Assembly (NCBI GenBank): GCA_944375715.1
Contig: CALWAP010000015.1
Span: 1-44,029 of the forward strand
Source of the DNA: an uncultured Clostridia bacterium
GTDB lineage: Bacteria > Bacillota > Clostridia > Oscillospirales > Butyricicoccaceae
DNA: 44,029 bases
Direction: 5' to 3'
Shown: positions 8,907 to 16,283 of the stretch, piece after piece
How positions within the stretch are numbered: the first letter of the stretch is position 1
How the letters are laid out: every line of letters begins with the position of its first letter
Translations under genes and position numbers: made by a program
The notes under the pieces: model-generated
Told to the model about the DNA's origin: nothing
Databases searched by the model: none
Seen by the model: the letters and a program-made list of their open reading frames with translations, nothing else

Positions 8907-9287
8907 TTATGCCTCCTCAGCTAAAACTTTCTCATATTCTTCGGGAGTCAGAAGCTCGCCTTTCTCGGTAACATTGCCGATCTCGACAAACCAAGTGCCG
9001 AAGGGATCGCCGTTGACGGTACCCGGCTCATCAAGGATCTGTTCATTGACAGCCGTGACTTCACCCGTTACATAGCTCATAAAATCAGAAACGGCCTTGA
9101 CCGACTCGACATCGCCCAGAGCCTCGCCGTTTGTGACGCTGTCCCCTACCTCAGGCAGGTTGATAAATACCAAGTCACCCAGATTTTCGGCGGCATAAGC
9201 CGTAAGGCCTGTCCTGACAGTTTTCTCGTCAATGATCTCTACCCATTCATGGGTTTTGGTATACATCAGATTGGAAGGTACATTCAT
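8907..9287 (-). CDS. gcvH: Glycine cleavage system H protein
   Basis: A 126-residue lipoyl carrier protein that shuttles the aminomethyl group and electrons between the P, T and L proteins. The lipoylated lysine is K64 in GDVESVKAVSDF. KTHEWV near the start and GDLVFINLPEVGD complete the H-protein signature. The stretch after the lysine reads FMSYVTGEV instead of the commoner IYSPVSGEV, a small variation. GGAGA lies upstream of the ATG. It is the second gene of the operon, 33 bases after gcvT. Confidence 0.96.
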   Translation of the reverse strand: MNVPSNLMYTKTHEWVEIIDEKTVRTGLTAYAAENLGDLVFINLPEVGDSVTNGEALGDVESVKAVSDFMSYVTGEVTAVNEQILDEPGTVNGDPFGTWFVEIGNVTEKGELLTPEEYEKVLAEEA

Positions 9288-9320
9288 GGTTGTTTTCTCC
9301 TTTTTGTTTATTTTACTTTT

Positions 9321-10424
9321 TTACAGTTTTTTGCGCTGATCGGGATTGACATAGAAGGGGGTCTTAACAACTTCTGCTGCTACCCTTCTGCCCCTGACAT
9401 CGACCTCGACCTTTGTTCCGAGAGCCGTATAAGGCATTTCCAAAATAGCGGTGGCATAGGCACCGTTGAGATAAGGACAATGGCTGCCCGAAGCGGTAAA
9501 GCCTATCTTCTTGTCACCGTCATAAACATCCTGATGTTCCCTGGCGATTCCCCTGCCGGTCATCTTTAAGCCGATGCAGGTCCTTGTAGGCTTGCTCTTT
9601 TCCTCCAGAGCCTTCTTGCCAATAAAATCGCCCTTTTCCAGCTTTACGGCAAAGCCAAGCCCGGCCTCGTAGGGTGTGATGGTGTCATCCATCTCATGAC
9701 CGTACAAGGGCATCCCGGCCTCAAAACGCAGCGTATCACGGCAACCCAAGCCACAGGGAAGCAGGCCGTATTCCTTACCAGCTTCCATCAAAGCGTTCCA
9801 GATAACGGGTGCGCTGTCGTTTCCGCAGTAGATTTCAAAACCAAACTCGCCGGTATAACCCGTGCGGGACAAAAGGCATTCCTCTCCGGCTACCAGGCAT
9901 TTTTCAGTAAAGGTATAATACTTCGAAGGGATATTCTTTTCATCAGTCAGCTTTTTCATAATATCAAGCGAACAGGGACCCTGAAGTGCTATCTGCGCCA
10001 CGTTATCGGAAATATCTTCCATGACGACATCTCCCGTCAGATGATCCTTTATCCACTCGACATCCTTGTGATGGTTGGCGGCATTAACTACCAGCAGGAT
10101 GCTTTCGTCGCTTACCTTGTAAACCAAAAGGTCGTCGACAACAGTACCGTTGTCATAGCACATGGTCGTATACTTGACATGGCCGTCCTTCAACTTTGAG
10201 CAGTCACTAGTGACAATGTTCTGCACATTGGCCATGGCATCCTTGCCCTTAAGGGTGATCTCAGCCATATGCGAAACATCAAATATGCCGGCCTTCTGCC
10301 TGACAGCCATATGCTCGGCAATAACGCCTGCCTCATACTGAACGGGCAGGAGGTATCCCGCAAAAGGCACAATCTTTCCTTTTGCCGCTACATGGCAGTC
10401 ATAAAGCGGTGTTTTAAGTTCCAT
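9321..10424 (-). CDS. gcvT: Aminomethyltransferase (T protein of glycine cleavage)
   Basis: A 367-residue protein that takes the aminomethyl group from GcvH and, with tetrahydrofolate, releases ammonia and 5,10-methylene-THF. Key blocks are TPLYDCHVAAKGKIVPFAGY, IFDVSHMAEI, a GLGCRDTLRFEAGMPLYGHE stretch with the folate-contacting residues, and the C-terminal barrel ending in PFYV. The ATG at 10424 is favoured because GAGGG lies seven bases upstream; an ATG at 10430 is too close to it. It is the first gene of the gcv operon, with a sigma-A promoter at 10468-10497. I see no glycine riboswitch upstream. Confidence 0.95.
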   Translation of the reverse strand: MELKTPLYDCHVAAKGKIVPFAGYLLPVQYEAGVIAEHMAVRQKAGIFDVSHMAEITLKGKDAMANVQNIVTSDCSKLKDGHVKYTTMCYDNGTVVDDLLVYKVSDESILLVVNAANHHKDVEWIKDHLTGDVVMEDISDNVAQIALQGPCSLDIMKKLTDEKNIPSKYYTFTEKCLVAGEECLLSRTGYTGEFGFEIYCGNDSAPVIWNALMEAGKEYGLLPCGLGCRDTLRFEAGMPLYGHEMDDTITPYEAGLGFAVKLEKGDFIGKKALEEKSKPTRTCIGLKMTGRGIAREHQDVYDGDKKIGFTASGSHCPYLNGAYATAILEMPYTALGTKVEVDVRGRRVAAEVVKTPFYVNPDQRKKL

Positions 10425-10467
10425 ATGCATTCCCTCATTTCTTTTAAATAATCGTCGGTCTAATTTA

Positions 10468-10497
10468 AAAGTAGCACACCGCAATACACCTTGTCAA
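10468..10497 (-). promoter_or_regulatory. Probable sigma-A promoter of the gcv operon
   Basis: On the minus strand, a perfect TTGACA (10492-10497) is followed after 18 bases by TACTTT (10468-10473), about 45 bases before the gcvT start. The -10 is only a moderate match. Confidence 0.5.
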
Positions 10498-11121
10498 GCA
10501 ATATCTAAGCCTTTTCACAAGCGGGTTTTTGTTATTTTTGCCACATACATTTTTTAACATTTTATTTTTCAAAAATACAGCAATTTCTATTGATTTATTA
10601 ACATATGAGGACTGTTTTCTTCTCCGAATCCCGCCTTACAGTAATTTCCTGGTTTCGATGATTTAGACCCACTTATTTTGTTCATTTACATGCAAGTATT
10701 TTTTTCATCCCCAACTAAAGTAAATTGTATATAATCAAACACAGTTATTATCATAAATGCCTCCAGATCATAAATAGCTCTTTAAAACAGCCTACTCCCT
10801 TTAATTGAGCTTCTTCAGCATCTGCATCCAAATTAATCCCCAACTAGTTTTTTTAGAAAATTTAAATTCAAATTTATTCCATATGGTACCTCAATTTTCT
10901 GCTTTGGCAAAACAATATCAGATTAAATGTAAAATTTAAACATTTTTTGTCAAAACAAACGAGCATGGTTAAAAATCAATTTACGGTATTTGCCGTTTTT
11001 GCTGAAAATTCTATTTTCTTCTTTTCCACATTTCTTCATATTGTCGTTTTTAAATTTAAAAATCGTTAATTTTTAGTCATTTTCAACAATTTTGATATTT
11101 TGACTATTTGTGCATAATAAC
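10498..11121. other. AT-rich intergenic stretch with no supportable gene
   Basis: About 620 bases of very AT-rich DNA between the gcv operon and the tRNA-Leu terminators. I find no riboswitch aptamer and no tRNA. On the minus strand there are only scraps, such as a frame ending GINLNLNFLKKLVGD before a stop at about 10837 and a 22-codon frame with GGAGG upstream near 10760. The 11-mer ATCCCCAACTA occurs at 10707-10717 and again at about 10836-10846. This may be a decayed gene or a regulatory leader; nothing firm can be said. Confidence 0.4.
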
Positions 11122-11152
11122 AAAAAGGGCGCTCCTTTACCGGAACGCCCTT
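11122..11152 (-). terminator. Hairpin with minus-strand T-run
   Basis: The stem GGGCG plus TCC pairs with GGA plus CGCCC around a small mismatch, and CTTTTTGTT follows on the minus strand. It lies about 150 bases beyond the tRNA-Leu(CAG) gene, downstream of that tRNA's own terminator, so it is probably a second, back-up terminator. Confidence 0.6.
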
Positions 11153-11259
11153 AAAAATATCTGACCAAAAAGTGAAGAATTATCATAGGAAAAACATCCG
11201 TTTGCCTTAAACAGAGTCAAACAGATTTTATACTCAAAAAACCAACATTTTTATTCAGT

Positions 11260-11300
11260 TAAAAATAAAAATAAAAAGACACGGCAAAACCGTGTCTTTT
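11260..11300 (-). terminator. Terminator of tRNA-Leu(CAG)
   Basis: The perfect 11-bp stem AAAAGACACGG/CCGTGTCTTTT has a five-base loop, followed on the minus strand by an interrupted T-run (TTTTTATTTTTATTTTT), right after the tRNA 3' end. Confidence 0.85.
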
Positions 11301-11303
11301 AAA

Positions 11304-11390
11304 TGGTGCGGATGAAGGGACTTGAACCCCCACGAAGTTGCCCCCACTAGCACCTGAAGCTAGCGCGTCTGCCAATTCCGCCACATCCGC
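11304..11390 (-). tRNA. tRNA-Leu (anticodon CAG)
   Basis: An 87-base type II tRNA with encoded CCA. The acceptor stem is GCGGATG/CATCCGC, the anticodon stem CTAGC/GCTAG carries the loop TTCAGGT (anticodon CAG, reads CUG), a long variable arm follows, and the T-loop is GTTCAAGTC. It is transcribed leftward from a near-perfect promoter at 11404-11432. Confidence 0.95.
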
Positions 11391-11403
11391 AAGTGCAAGA
11401 CAT

Positions 11404-11432
11404 ATTATATCCTCACCTTTTCGGAATGTCAA
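11404..11432 (-). promoter_or_regulatory. Sigma-A promoter of tRNA-Leu(CAG)
   Basis: TTGACA (11427-11432), a 17-base spacer, then TATAAT (11404-11409) on the minus strand: a full consensus match, 14 bases before the mature tRNA 5' end. Confidence 0.85.
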
Positions 11433-11476
11433 GAGATTTTTCAAAAAAAAGAACAAAAAAAGTTTAAAAAAAATAC

Positions 11477-11505
11477 TTGCTTTTTTTAGAGAGATATGCT
11501 ATTAT
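11477..11505 (+). promoter_or_regulatory. Sigma-A promoter of tRNA-Leu(GAG)
   Basis: TTGCTT (11477-11482), a 17-base spacer and TATTAT (11500-11505), 35 bases before the tRNA 5' end. It is divergent from the promoter of the neighbouring tRNA-Leu gene. Confidence 0.65.
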
Positions 11506-11539
11506 AAACAAGCCGCAGAAATGCGGCAGAATTTAATTT

Positions 11540-11622
11540 GCGGCCGTGGCGGAACAGGTAGACGCGCACGTTTGAGGGGCGTGTGGGCAACCGTATGGGT
11601 TCAAGTCCCATCGGCCGCACCA
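11540..11622 (+). tRNA. tRNA-Leu (anticodon GAG)
   Basis: An 83-base type II tRNA with encoded CCA. The acceptor stem is GCGGCCG/CGGCCGC, the anticodon loop TTGAGGG (anticodon GAG, reads CUC/CUU) is closed by CACGT/GCGTG, and the T-loop is GTTCAAGTC. A terminator follows directly. Confidence 0.95.
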
Positions 11623-11627
11623 GATAG

Positions 11628-11655
11628 GAGCAAGCGATTTGAGCTTGCTCTTTTT
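11628..11655 (+). terminator. Terminator of tRNA-Leu(GAG)
   Basis: The stem GAGCAAGC/GCTTGCTC has a seven-base loop and a TTTTT run, six bases after the tRNA. Confidence 0.85.
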
Positions 11656-11801
11656 GTTTGCATTTCTCTGTTTCTCATGATATAATTTTGCTCACTCAAG
11701 CAATTTATAAGTCTCGGTGCAATTTTCAAAGACATAGCTTGATTAAACAGTTAAACGGACGCCAGAGGGCCCTAAAATATTCTAGTTCGCAAGGTGTATA
11801 T

Positions 11802-12188
11802 ATGACTTTTGATTTGTTATTGGAAAAAGCAAAATCGGCTTTGAATTACAGGCAGCTTTCCGATTCTGCAGATGCAGGGAATGTTGCCGCGGCTATATTA
11901 ACCGATCTCGGAAATGTATATGTTGGCGTATGCATAGACACTTCATGCGGGATGGGTTTCTGCGCCGAACATTCTGCGGCAGCAGCCATGATCACGGCCG
12001 GAGAAAATACCGTAAAAAAGCTTGTGGCCGTCAATGACCGCGGCAACATACTTCCTCCCTGCGGAAGATGCCGGGAATTTATAAGCCAGATTGGTGAAAA
12101 CAATTTGGACGCAGAAGTATTAGTCAAGAAAGACACTGTTGTAAAGCTTCGTGACCTGCTGCCTTACGATTGGCGTGAAGCGAGATAA
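11802..12188 (+). CDS. Cytidine deaminase-like protein
   Basis: A 128-residue zinc deaminase fold. The zinc and proton-shuttle residues are visible as GFCAEHSA (C54, E56) and PPCGRC (C87, C90), matching the homotetrameric cytidine deaminase / blasticidin-S deaminase group. The region between the motifs (ITAGENTVKKLVAVNDRGNI) and the short length resemble the blasticidin-S-deaminase-like branch as much as housekeeping Cdd, so the substrate is uncertain. The ATG at 11802 follows AAGGTG; the upstream in-frame extension to 11658 has no site and overlaps the tRNA terminator region. It is monocistronic with its own terminator. Confidence 0.75.
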   Translation: MTFDLLLEKAKSALNYRQLSDSADAGNVAAAILTDLGNVYVGVCIDTSCGMGFCAEHSAAAAMITAGENTVKKLVAVNDRGNILPPCGRCREFISQIGENNLDAEVLVKKDTVVKLRDLLPYDWREAR

Positions 12189-12281
12189 GAAACTGCACGC
12201 CAATTATAACTCCATTGCTTTCCGCTTTGGAATAGTCTAACCGGTAAAATCCTTCATATGCTCTGCACGGCTTCTATTTTT

Positions 12282-12310
12282 AAAGGACATCTTTCAGGAT
12301 GTCCTTTTTT
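12282..12310 (+). terminator. Terminator of the deaminase gene
   Basis: The stem AAAGGACATC/GATGTCCTTT has a six-base loop and a TTTTTT run. Confidence 0.85.
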
Positions 12311-12397
12311 GCTTTATTCCAGCGGCGACGGTTTCATACATGAATGCCCCCCCTGCCTGACACAGGGAGGCGTTGGCTCCGCGGTATATTCATACAT

Positions 12398-12717
12398 TCA
12401 GTCCATACGATATATTCTTGAAACATCATACCTGTCCTGGACACCTTTTTCTTCTGCAGGATAACCGCAGGCTATAAAGGCAAATACATAAAGATTATCC
12501 GGAAGTTGGAGCACCTTTGCTGCCTTATTTATTCTCTCCTTCAAAGGAGCTATGCCCAGCCACACCGCCCCCAGGCCCTGGCTGACCGCCTCAAGCAAAA
12601 TGTTTTCGGCAGCGGCGCTGCAGTCTATCTGGCGTATTCGGGTATACGACAGTCTTTACGGCAGCATATGGCTATACCCAAAGGCGCCTGGGCAAGACAT
12701 GAGGCATAGGGGCTGCA
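12398..12717 (-). pseudogene. Nitroreductase remnant: N-terminus missing and one frameshift
   Basis: Only the C-terminal part of a flavin nitroreductase survives. In the frame that ends at 12398 one reads QIDCSAAAENILLEAV, GLGAVWLGIAPLKERI and GYPAEEKGVQDRYDVSRI, all classical family blocks. The preceding family segment, APLGIAICCRKDCRIPEY, is found in the csoR reading frame that ends at 12625, so a one-base loss near 12627-12632 separates the two parts. Everything N-terminal of that, including the FMN-binding and substrate residues, is gone: the sequence passes directly into csoR at about 12717. It cannot make a working nitroreductase. Confidence 0.7.
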
Positions 12718-12936
12718 CTCTGCACCGTGCTCTATGCCGTCGCGGACGCAATGCTTTATATGGCCTTCCAAAATGACTTTGCCACAGCCATGCAGAGCAG
12801 ACTTGGCAGCATTGATCTGAGCCAAAATGTCCTCGCAGGGTATGTCCTCGTCTATCATTCGGTCTATGGCCTGGACCTGACCTATGATTTTTTTAAGCCT
12901 TCGGTGAAGATTGTCAAAATCCATGCATTGCCTCAT
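12625..12936 (-). CDS. CsoR/FrmR-family metal-sensing repressor with a replaced C-terminus
   Basis: A 103-residue all-helical repressor of the DUF156 family. The helix with LKKIIGQVQAIDRMIDED and CEDILAQINAAKSAL is clear, and the Cu(I) ligand triad of CsoR is present with exact spacing: C34, H59, C63. These proteins repress metal-efflux genes until the ligand binds. After IEHG (residue 71) the normal last helix is absent and the frame runs into nitroreductase-derived sequence up to residue 103. The ATG at 12936 follows GGAGGG; the in-frame start at 12978 lacks a site. No copper exporter is adjacent. Whether the chimera still represses is unknown. Confidence 0.65.
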   Translation of the reverse strand: MRQCMDFDNLHRRLKKIIGQVQAIDRMIDEDIPCEDILAQINAAKSALHGCGKVILEGHIKHCVRDGIEHGAECSPYASCLAQAPLGIAICCRKDCRIPEYAR

Positions 12937-13117
12937 TTTAGCCCTCCGTGCGCTTACTGAATATTCATATATTACCATTACCCCATTACCGTTTCTTTTT
13001 TGTCAACAAATCATCTTTTTTTAAGCTCATGCCGCGACAGGCGCAAGCGCGTATTTACCGTTTATTTTTAGCCTTGTTTATGATAAACTATCCTTACTTT
13101 TATAAAGAGGTGAAAAA

Positions 13118-14305
13118 ATGATAACAACTCAGCAGAGCGTTTCGGCAGCTGCCGTCCTTTTTCAGGGGGTGACAAGCTTTTTCTCTCCCTGCGTTTTGCC
13201 TATACTTCCCCTTTTTCTCGGATACCTTTCGGGCTCGGCCGATCAGGATCCCTTTTCGAACAAAAAAGGGCGGCTGATACTCAACACTTTATTTTTTGTC
13301 TTTGGCATCAGTTCTGCCTTTTTCCTGCTGGCCCTGGGAGTGACATCTCTTGGCCGTGTCATCCTTGAAAACAGCGGGATAATTTCAAAGGCAGGCGGCG
13401 CCATAGTCATACTTTTCGGAGTATATCAGTTGGGCATCTTCAAGCCTTCCCGGCTTCTCAGCCGTGAAGCCCGGTTCCATTTTTTTCCCCAGAAGGCAGC
13501 TTTGAGTCCTCTGACTGCATTTTTCATGGGCTTTACATTCAGTTTTGGCTGGACGCCCTGTGTCGGACCTGCACTGACCTCTGCCATACTCATGGCGTCG
13601 TCATCTGAAAGTGCAGCGGCAGGTTTCGCCCTTATCGGCCTTTACACCCTGGGGTTTACCTTTCCATTTATACTAACGGCCTTTTTTACAGAAAAGCTGG
13701 CCGGTTTCTTTGCCTCCAAACAAAGATTTATGACCTATATCCAAAAAGCAGGAGCCGTTATTATGATAACAATGGGTGTTTTAATGTTTTCGGGATATTT
13801 TTCGTCCGTGCCTTCTTCCCCTCAGGCCGGTCAGGCTGAAAGCGAAGATGAGACCTCAAAAATCAAAGCGCCCGAAATCACGCTGGCGGACAGGAACGGC
13901 GAGCTGCATTCCCTTTCCGATTACGAAGGAAAAACAGTGTTTTTAAACTTCTGGGCCACCTGGTGCGGACCATGCAAATCGGAAATGCCCGATATCCAAA
14001 AGCTATATGAAGAATACGGAAGCAACGAAAACGATCTGGTTATACTCGCGATAGCCACCCCCGAAATAGGCAAGGAAGGGACACAGGAGGAAATCGAAGC
14101 TTTTCTTGATGAAAACGGATACACTTATCCCGTATTGTTTGACCCTGAAAATACCTCTGTTTATTCCTATGGGGTATCATCCTTGCCAACAACCTTTATG
14201 ATAGATGATGAAGGCTATGTATTCGGATATGTAGCAGGTGCCATTTCCTATGAAACAATGGAGGATATCGTCGCCCAGACCATGAAAAAACAGTATAACA
14301 GATAA
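13118..14305 (+). CDS. CcdA-type membrane reductant transporter fused to a TlpA/ResA-like thioredoxin domain
   Basis: A 395-residue fusion. Residues 1-230 are a DsbD/CcdA-like membrane domain with about six helices and the electron-shuttle cysteines C25 (FFSPCVLP) and C148 (GWTPCVGP). Residues 250-395 are an extracytoplasmic thioredoxin fold with the active site WATWCGPC (C283, C286) and the cis-proline loop SSLPTTF. It would carry reducing power from cytoplasmic thioredoxin across the membrane to disulfides outside. Fusing both halves gives a self-contained reductase; the client may be cytochrome c maturation, a peroxide-repair protein or spore disulfides, and no such partner lies beside it. 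AGAGGTG precedes the ATG. Confidence 0.88.
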   Translation: MITTQQSVSAAAVLFQGVTSFFSPCVLPILPLFLGYLSGSADQDPFSNKKGRLILNTLFFVFGISSAFFLLALGVTSLGRVILENSGIISKAGGAIVILFGVYQLGIFKPSRLLSREARFHFFPQKAALSPLTAFFMGFTFSFGWTPCVGPALTSAILMASSSESAAAGFALIGLYTLGFTFPFILTAFFTEKLAGFFASKQRFMTYIQKAGAVIMITMGVLMFSGYFSSVPSSPQAGQAESEDETSKIKAPEITLADRNGELHSLSDYEGKTVFLNFWATWCGPCKSEMPDIQKLYEEYGSNENDLVILAIATPEIGKEGTQEEIEAFLDENGYTYPVLFDPENTSVYSYGVSSLPTTFMIDDEGYVFGYVAGAISYETMEDIVAQTMKKQYNR

Positions 14306-14336
14306 AAAACGCCCGGGATAACCCGGGCGTTTTTTA
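14304..14336. terminator. Bidirectional terminator
   Basis: The strong GC stem AACGCCCGGG/CCCGGGCGTT has loop ATAA, with A-run and T-run on opposite sides, between convergent genes. Confidence 0.9.
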
Positions 14337-14350
14337 TCTGTGCAAATTAA

Positions 14351-14542
14351 TTATCCCCTTTTCAAAGAGGGCGCCATATAAAGGAAGGCAGCCACAGCCA
14401 TATAAAAAAAGTAAAAGGCATATGTTGCAGCCCTGTTAAACGGCAGTCCAAAATCGGGATGCCCCAGCGAACACCAGAAAAAGGCCATGGCAAGCCCCAG
14501 CATAATTATAGCAGTGTTCCTCATTTTCTCTTTTTTCGTCAT
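14351..14542 (-). CDS. Small hypothetical membrane protein
   Basis: A 63-residue protein with two hydrophobic helices (about residues 9-26 and 37-56), a basic start MTKKEKMRN and a C-terminal KRG. I do not recognise a family. The ATG at 14542 has GAAGGGTGA five bases upstream; a GTG three codons earlier overlaps that site. It stands alone on the minus strand, convergent with the CcdA fusion. Confidence 0.6.
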   Translation of the reverse strand: MTKKEKMRNTAIIMLGLAMAFFWCSLGHPDFGLPFNRAATYAFYFFYMAVAAFLYMAPSLKRG

Positions 14543-14800
14543 CTCAATCACCCTTCCCGATATTATTGTAATCCTTTATCTGATATGATTATACCATATC
14601 GGAGGGTTCTTTGTTTTTTGAAGGACTTTCTTTTTCCTTAAGATTTTTTAAAGTATATACAGGCAAAAAAGTGCATGAAATATTCGTTTTTATTTATATA
14701 TGTGCCAATACAATCAATTTACACCAGCAAAAGCAGATATATAAGTAGATGCCCCGACAAGTGATAAGGCTTCTTCTATCCCTCAAATCACCAAATACAA

Positions 14801-15280
14801 CTAAATCAATTCTCTTGCTGCCTTACCCGTCATATGCTCAACCGTCAGCTCCATCATACAAAGCTGTCGCCACTCCTTCATTACAGCATCTTTCTTTCCC
14901 TGCTCACTGTCAGATGGGTTATATTTTGCAGCCAGCTTCAGCGCCGCATACATCGCTTCTTCGGGATCTTCGATGATCCTTATCTTACCGAAGGCTATCA
15001 CGCTTTTAAAATATGTAGTATATTCCCCGGGTACTACATCGTCGGCCGCCACAACGCAGAAAGACGCCTTAGGGCACCTTCTAACGGAATCAACCTTATG
15101 CCCGCTTTTGGCGCCGTGAAAAAATATCCGGCCATCATCATAAACATAACTTAATGGCACGGCGTACGGATAGCCGCCGTCACCGGCGAGGGCCAATACG
15201 CCACTTTTCTCCTCATCAAGTATCCGGACAACATCAGCATCATTTAAAAGCTGGCCCTTTCTTCTCATTTCCCTGAACAT
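14801..15280 (-). CDS. Pyridoxamine 5'-phosphate oxidase-like flavoprotein (NimA family)
   Basis: A 159-residue split-barrel flavin-binding protein. FREMRRKGQLL at the start, VLALAGDGGYPYAVPLSYVY, IFFHGAKSGHKVDSVRR and SVIAFGKIRIIED match the NimA-like branch of the PNPOx superfamily, whose members include 5-nitroimidazole resistance reductases. That homology does not prove drug resistance; most members are uncharacterised flavin or heme proteins. The ATG at 15280 follows AAGGAGGGG. It lies just beyond the mrp terminator hairpin, so it is either read through from mrp or has a promoter I cannot see. The roughly 250 bases from 14543 to 14800 downstream hold nothing I recognise. Confidence 0.8.
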   Translation of the reverse strand: MFREMRRKGQLLNDADVVRILDEEKSGVLALAGDGGYPYAVPLSYVYDDGRIFFHGAKSGHKVDSVRRCPKASFCVVAADDVVPGEYTTYFKSVIAFGKIRIIEDPEEAMYAALKLAAKYNPSDSEQGKKDAVMKEWRQLCMMELTVEHMTGKAARELI

Positions 15281-15296
15281 TATTCCCCTCCTTTTA

Positions 15297-15325
15297 ATAA
15301 AAAGGGAAGGCCGTGCCTTCCCTTT
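15297..15325 (-). terminator. Terminator after mrp, directly before the next ribosome binding site
   Basis: The stem AAAGGGAAGGC/GCCTTCCCTTT has a three-base loop and TTTTTATT on the minus strand. The hairpin sits only about eight bases upstream of the AAGGAGGGG of the Nim-like gene. Confidence 0.8.
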
Positions 15326-15332
15326 CATATTT

Positions 15333-16163
15333 TTAAAGATTCTCTATGGCAGACAATACACCTTCCAGCTCGCGGCATTCTATGCTTTCAGCCCTTCCTC
15401 TGTCGCACAAAGCGGCATATTCGGGATTAATAGGCAGCCTGGCAACAGTACCTATACCCATCTGGCGGGCGTTTTCCTCCACATGGCTTTTGCCGAAAAC
15501 CTCAAACTTCCTGCCGCAGTCGGGACATACGGCATAACTCATGTTCTCGACCAGGGCAATCACGGGTATATTCATAAGCCCCGCCATTTTAACAGCCTTC
15601 TCGACTATCATCGATACCAACTCCTGGGGAGTAGTGACAATAATCAGCCCATCAAGAGGCAGCGACTGAAATACCGTAATGGCCACATCTCCCGTTCCGG
15701 GAGGCATGTCGACAAACATGTAATCAACATCCTCCCATAAAACATCGGTCCAGAACTGCTTAACCGTGCCTGCGATTATGGGGCCGCGCCACACGACAGG
15801 AGCGGTTTCATCCTCCAGCAGAAGGTTAAGAGACATGACCTTTATGCCATTTTCAGTTACTACAGGCAATATGCCTTTGTCGTTACCCATTGCCCTTTTG
15901 TGAATCCCAAAGGCCTTGGGTATTGACGGACCTGTTATATCGGAATCAAGAACAGCTGTTTTATAGCCCTTTCTGGCCGACATAACCGCCAAAGCGGAGG
16001 TGACAAAGCTCTTGCCGACGCCGCCCTTTCCGCTTACTACCCCTATAACCTTTTTTATATGAGAGCTTTCATGAGGCTTTTCAAAAAAATCCTCCCTGTT
16101 GAACTTCCTGTTTTCGCAGTCCTGCTGGCAGGAAGCGCAGTTGTGATCGCAGCTCTGACTCAT
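15333..16163 (-). CDS. Mrp/NBP35-family P-loop ATPase, iron-sulfur cluster carrier
   Basis: A 276-residue P-loop NTPase of the MinD/ParA/Mrp group that binds and delivers Fe-S clusters. The N-terminus has four cysteines (C5, C9, C12, C16), a possible cluster site. The deviant Walker A GKGGVGKS is at 45-52, VLDSDITGPSIPK follows, and DYMFVDMPPGTGD is Walker B. C-terminal CPDCGRKFEVFG carries the conserved CxxC that bridges a cluster between subunits. Transcription probably starts at the promoter at 16196-16224. Confidence 0.9.
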   Translation of the reverse strand: MSQSCDHNCASCQQDCENRKFNREDFFEKPHESSHIKKVIGVVSGKGGVGKSFVTSALAVMSARKGYKTAVLDSDITGPSIPKAFGIHKRAMGNDKGILPVVTENGIKVMSLNLLLEDETAPVVWRGPIIAGTVKQFWTDVLWEDVDYMFVDMPPGTGDVAITVFQSLPLDGLIIVTTPQELVSMIVEKAVKMAGLMNIPVIALVENMSYAVCPDCGRKFEVFGKSHVEENARQMGIGTVARLPINPEYAALCDRGRAESIECRELEGVLSAIENL

Positions 16164-16195
16164 TATCTCATCTCCGATAAATTTACTTTACCTGC

Positions 16196-16224
16196 ATTAT
16201 AACCGCTTTAAAGCAAGCGGTCAA
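16196..16224 (-). promoter_or_regulatory. Sigma-A promoter of mrp with a dyad in its spacer
   Basis: TTGACC (16219-16224), a 17-base spacer and TATAAT (16196-16201) on the minus strand. The spacer and -35 edge hold the dyad ACCGCTT (16202-16208) / AAGCGGT (16215-16221) with a six-base centre, well placed for a repressor. Confidence 0.7.
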
Positions 16225-16283
16225 GCAACCGGGCCATGGAAAAAAACACGCATAGATGATACAATCATCAATGGAGGTGCGCT

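Noticed and set aside
7829..8971. Long plus-strand open frame opposite gcvPA
   Set aside because: It is an antisense shadow of a clear, family-matching gene and has no recognisable domain or ribosome binding site.
10425..10620. Glycine riboswitch upstream of gcvT
   Set aside because: I looked on the minus strand for the conserved aptamer blocks and found none; only a promoter is visible.
10700..10850. Repeat ATCCCCAACTA as a CRISPR or regulatory array
   Set aside because: Only two short copies, irregular context, no cas genes; no CRISPR array anywhere in the window.
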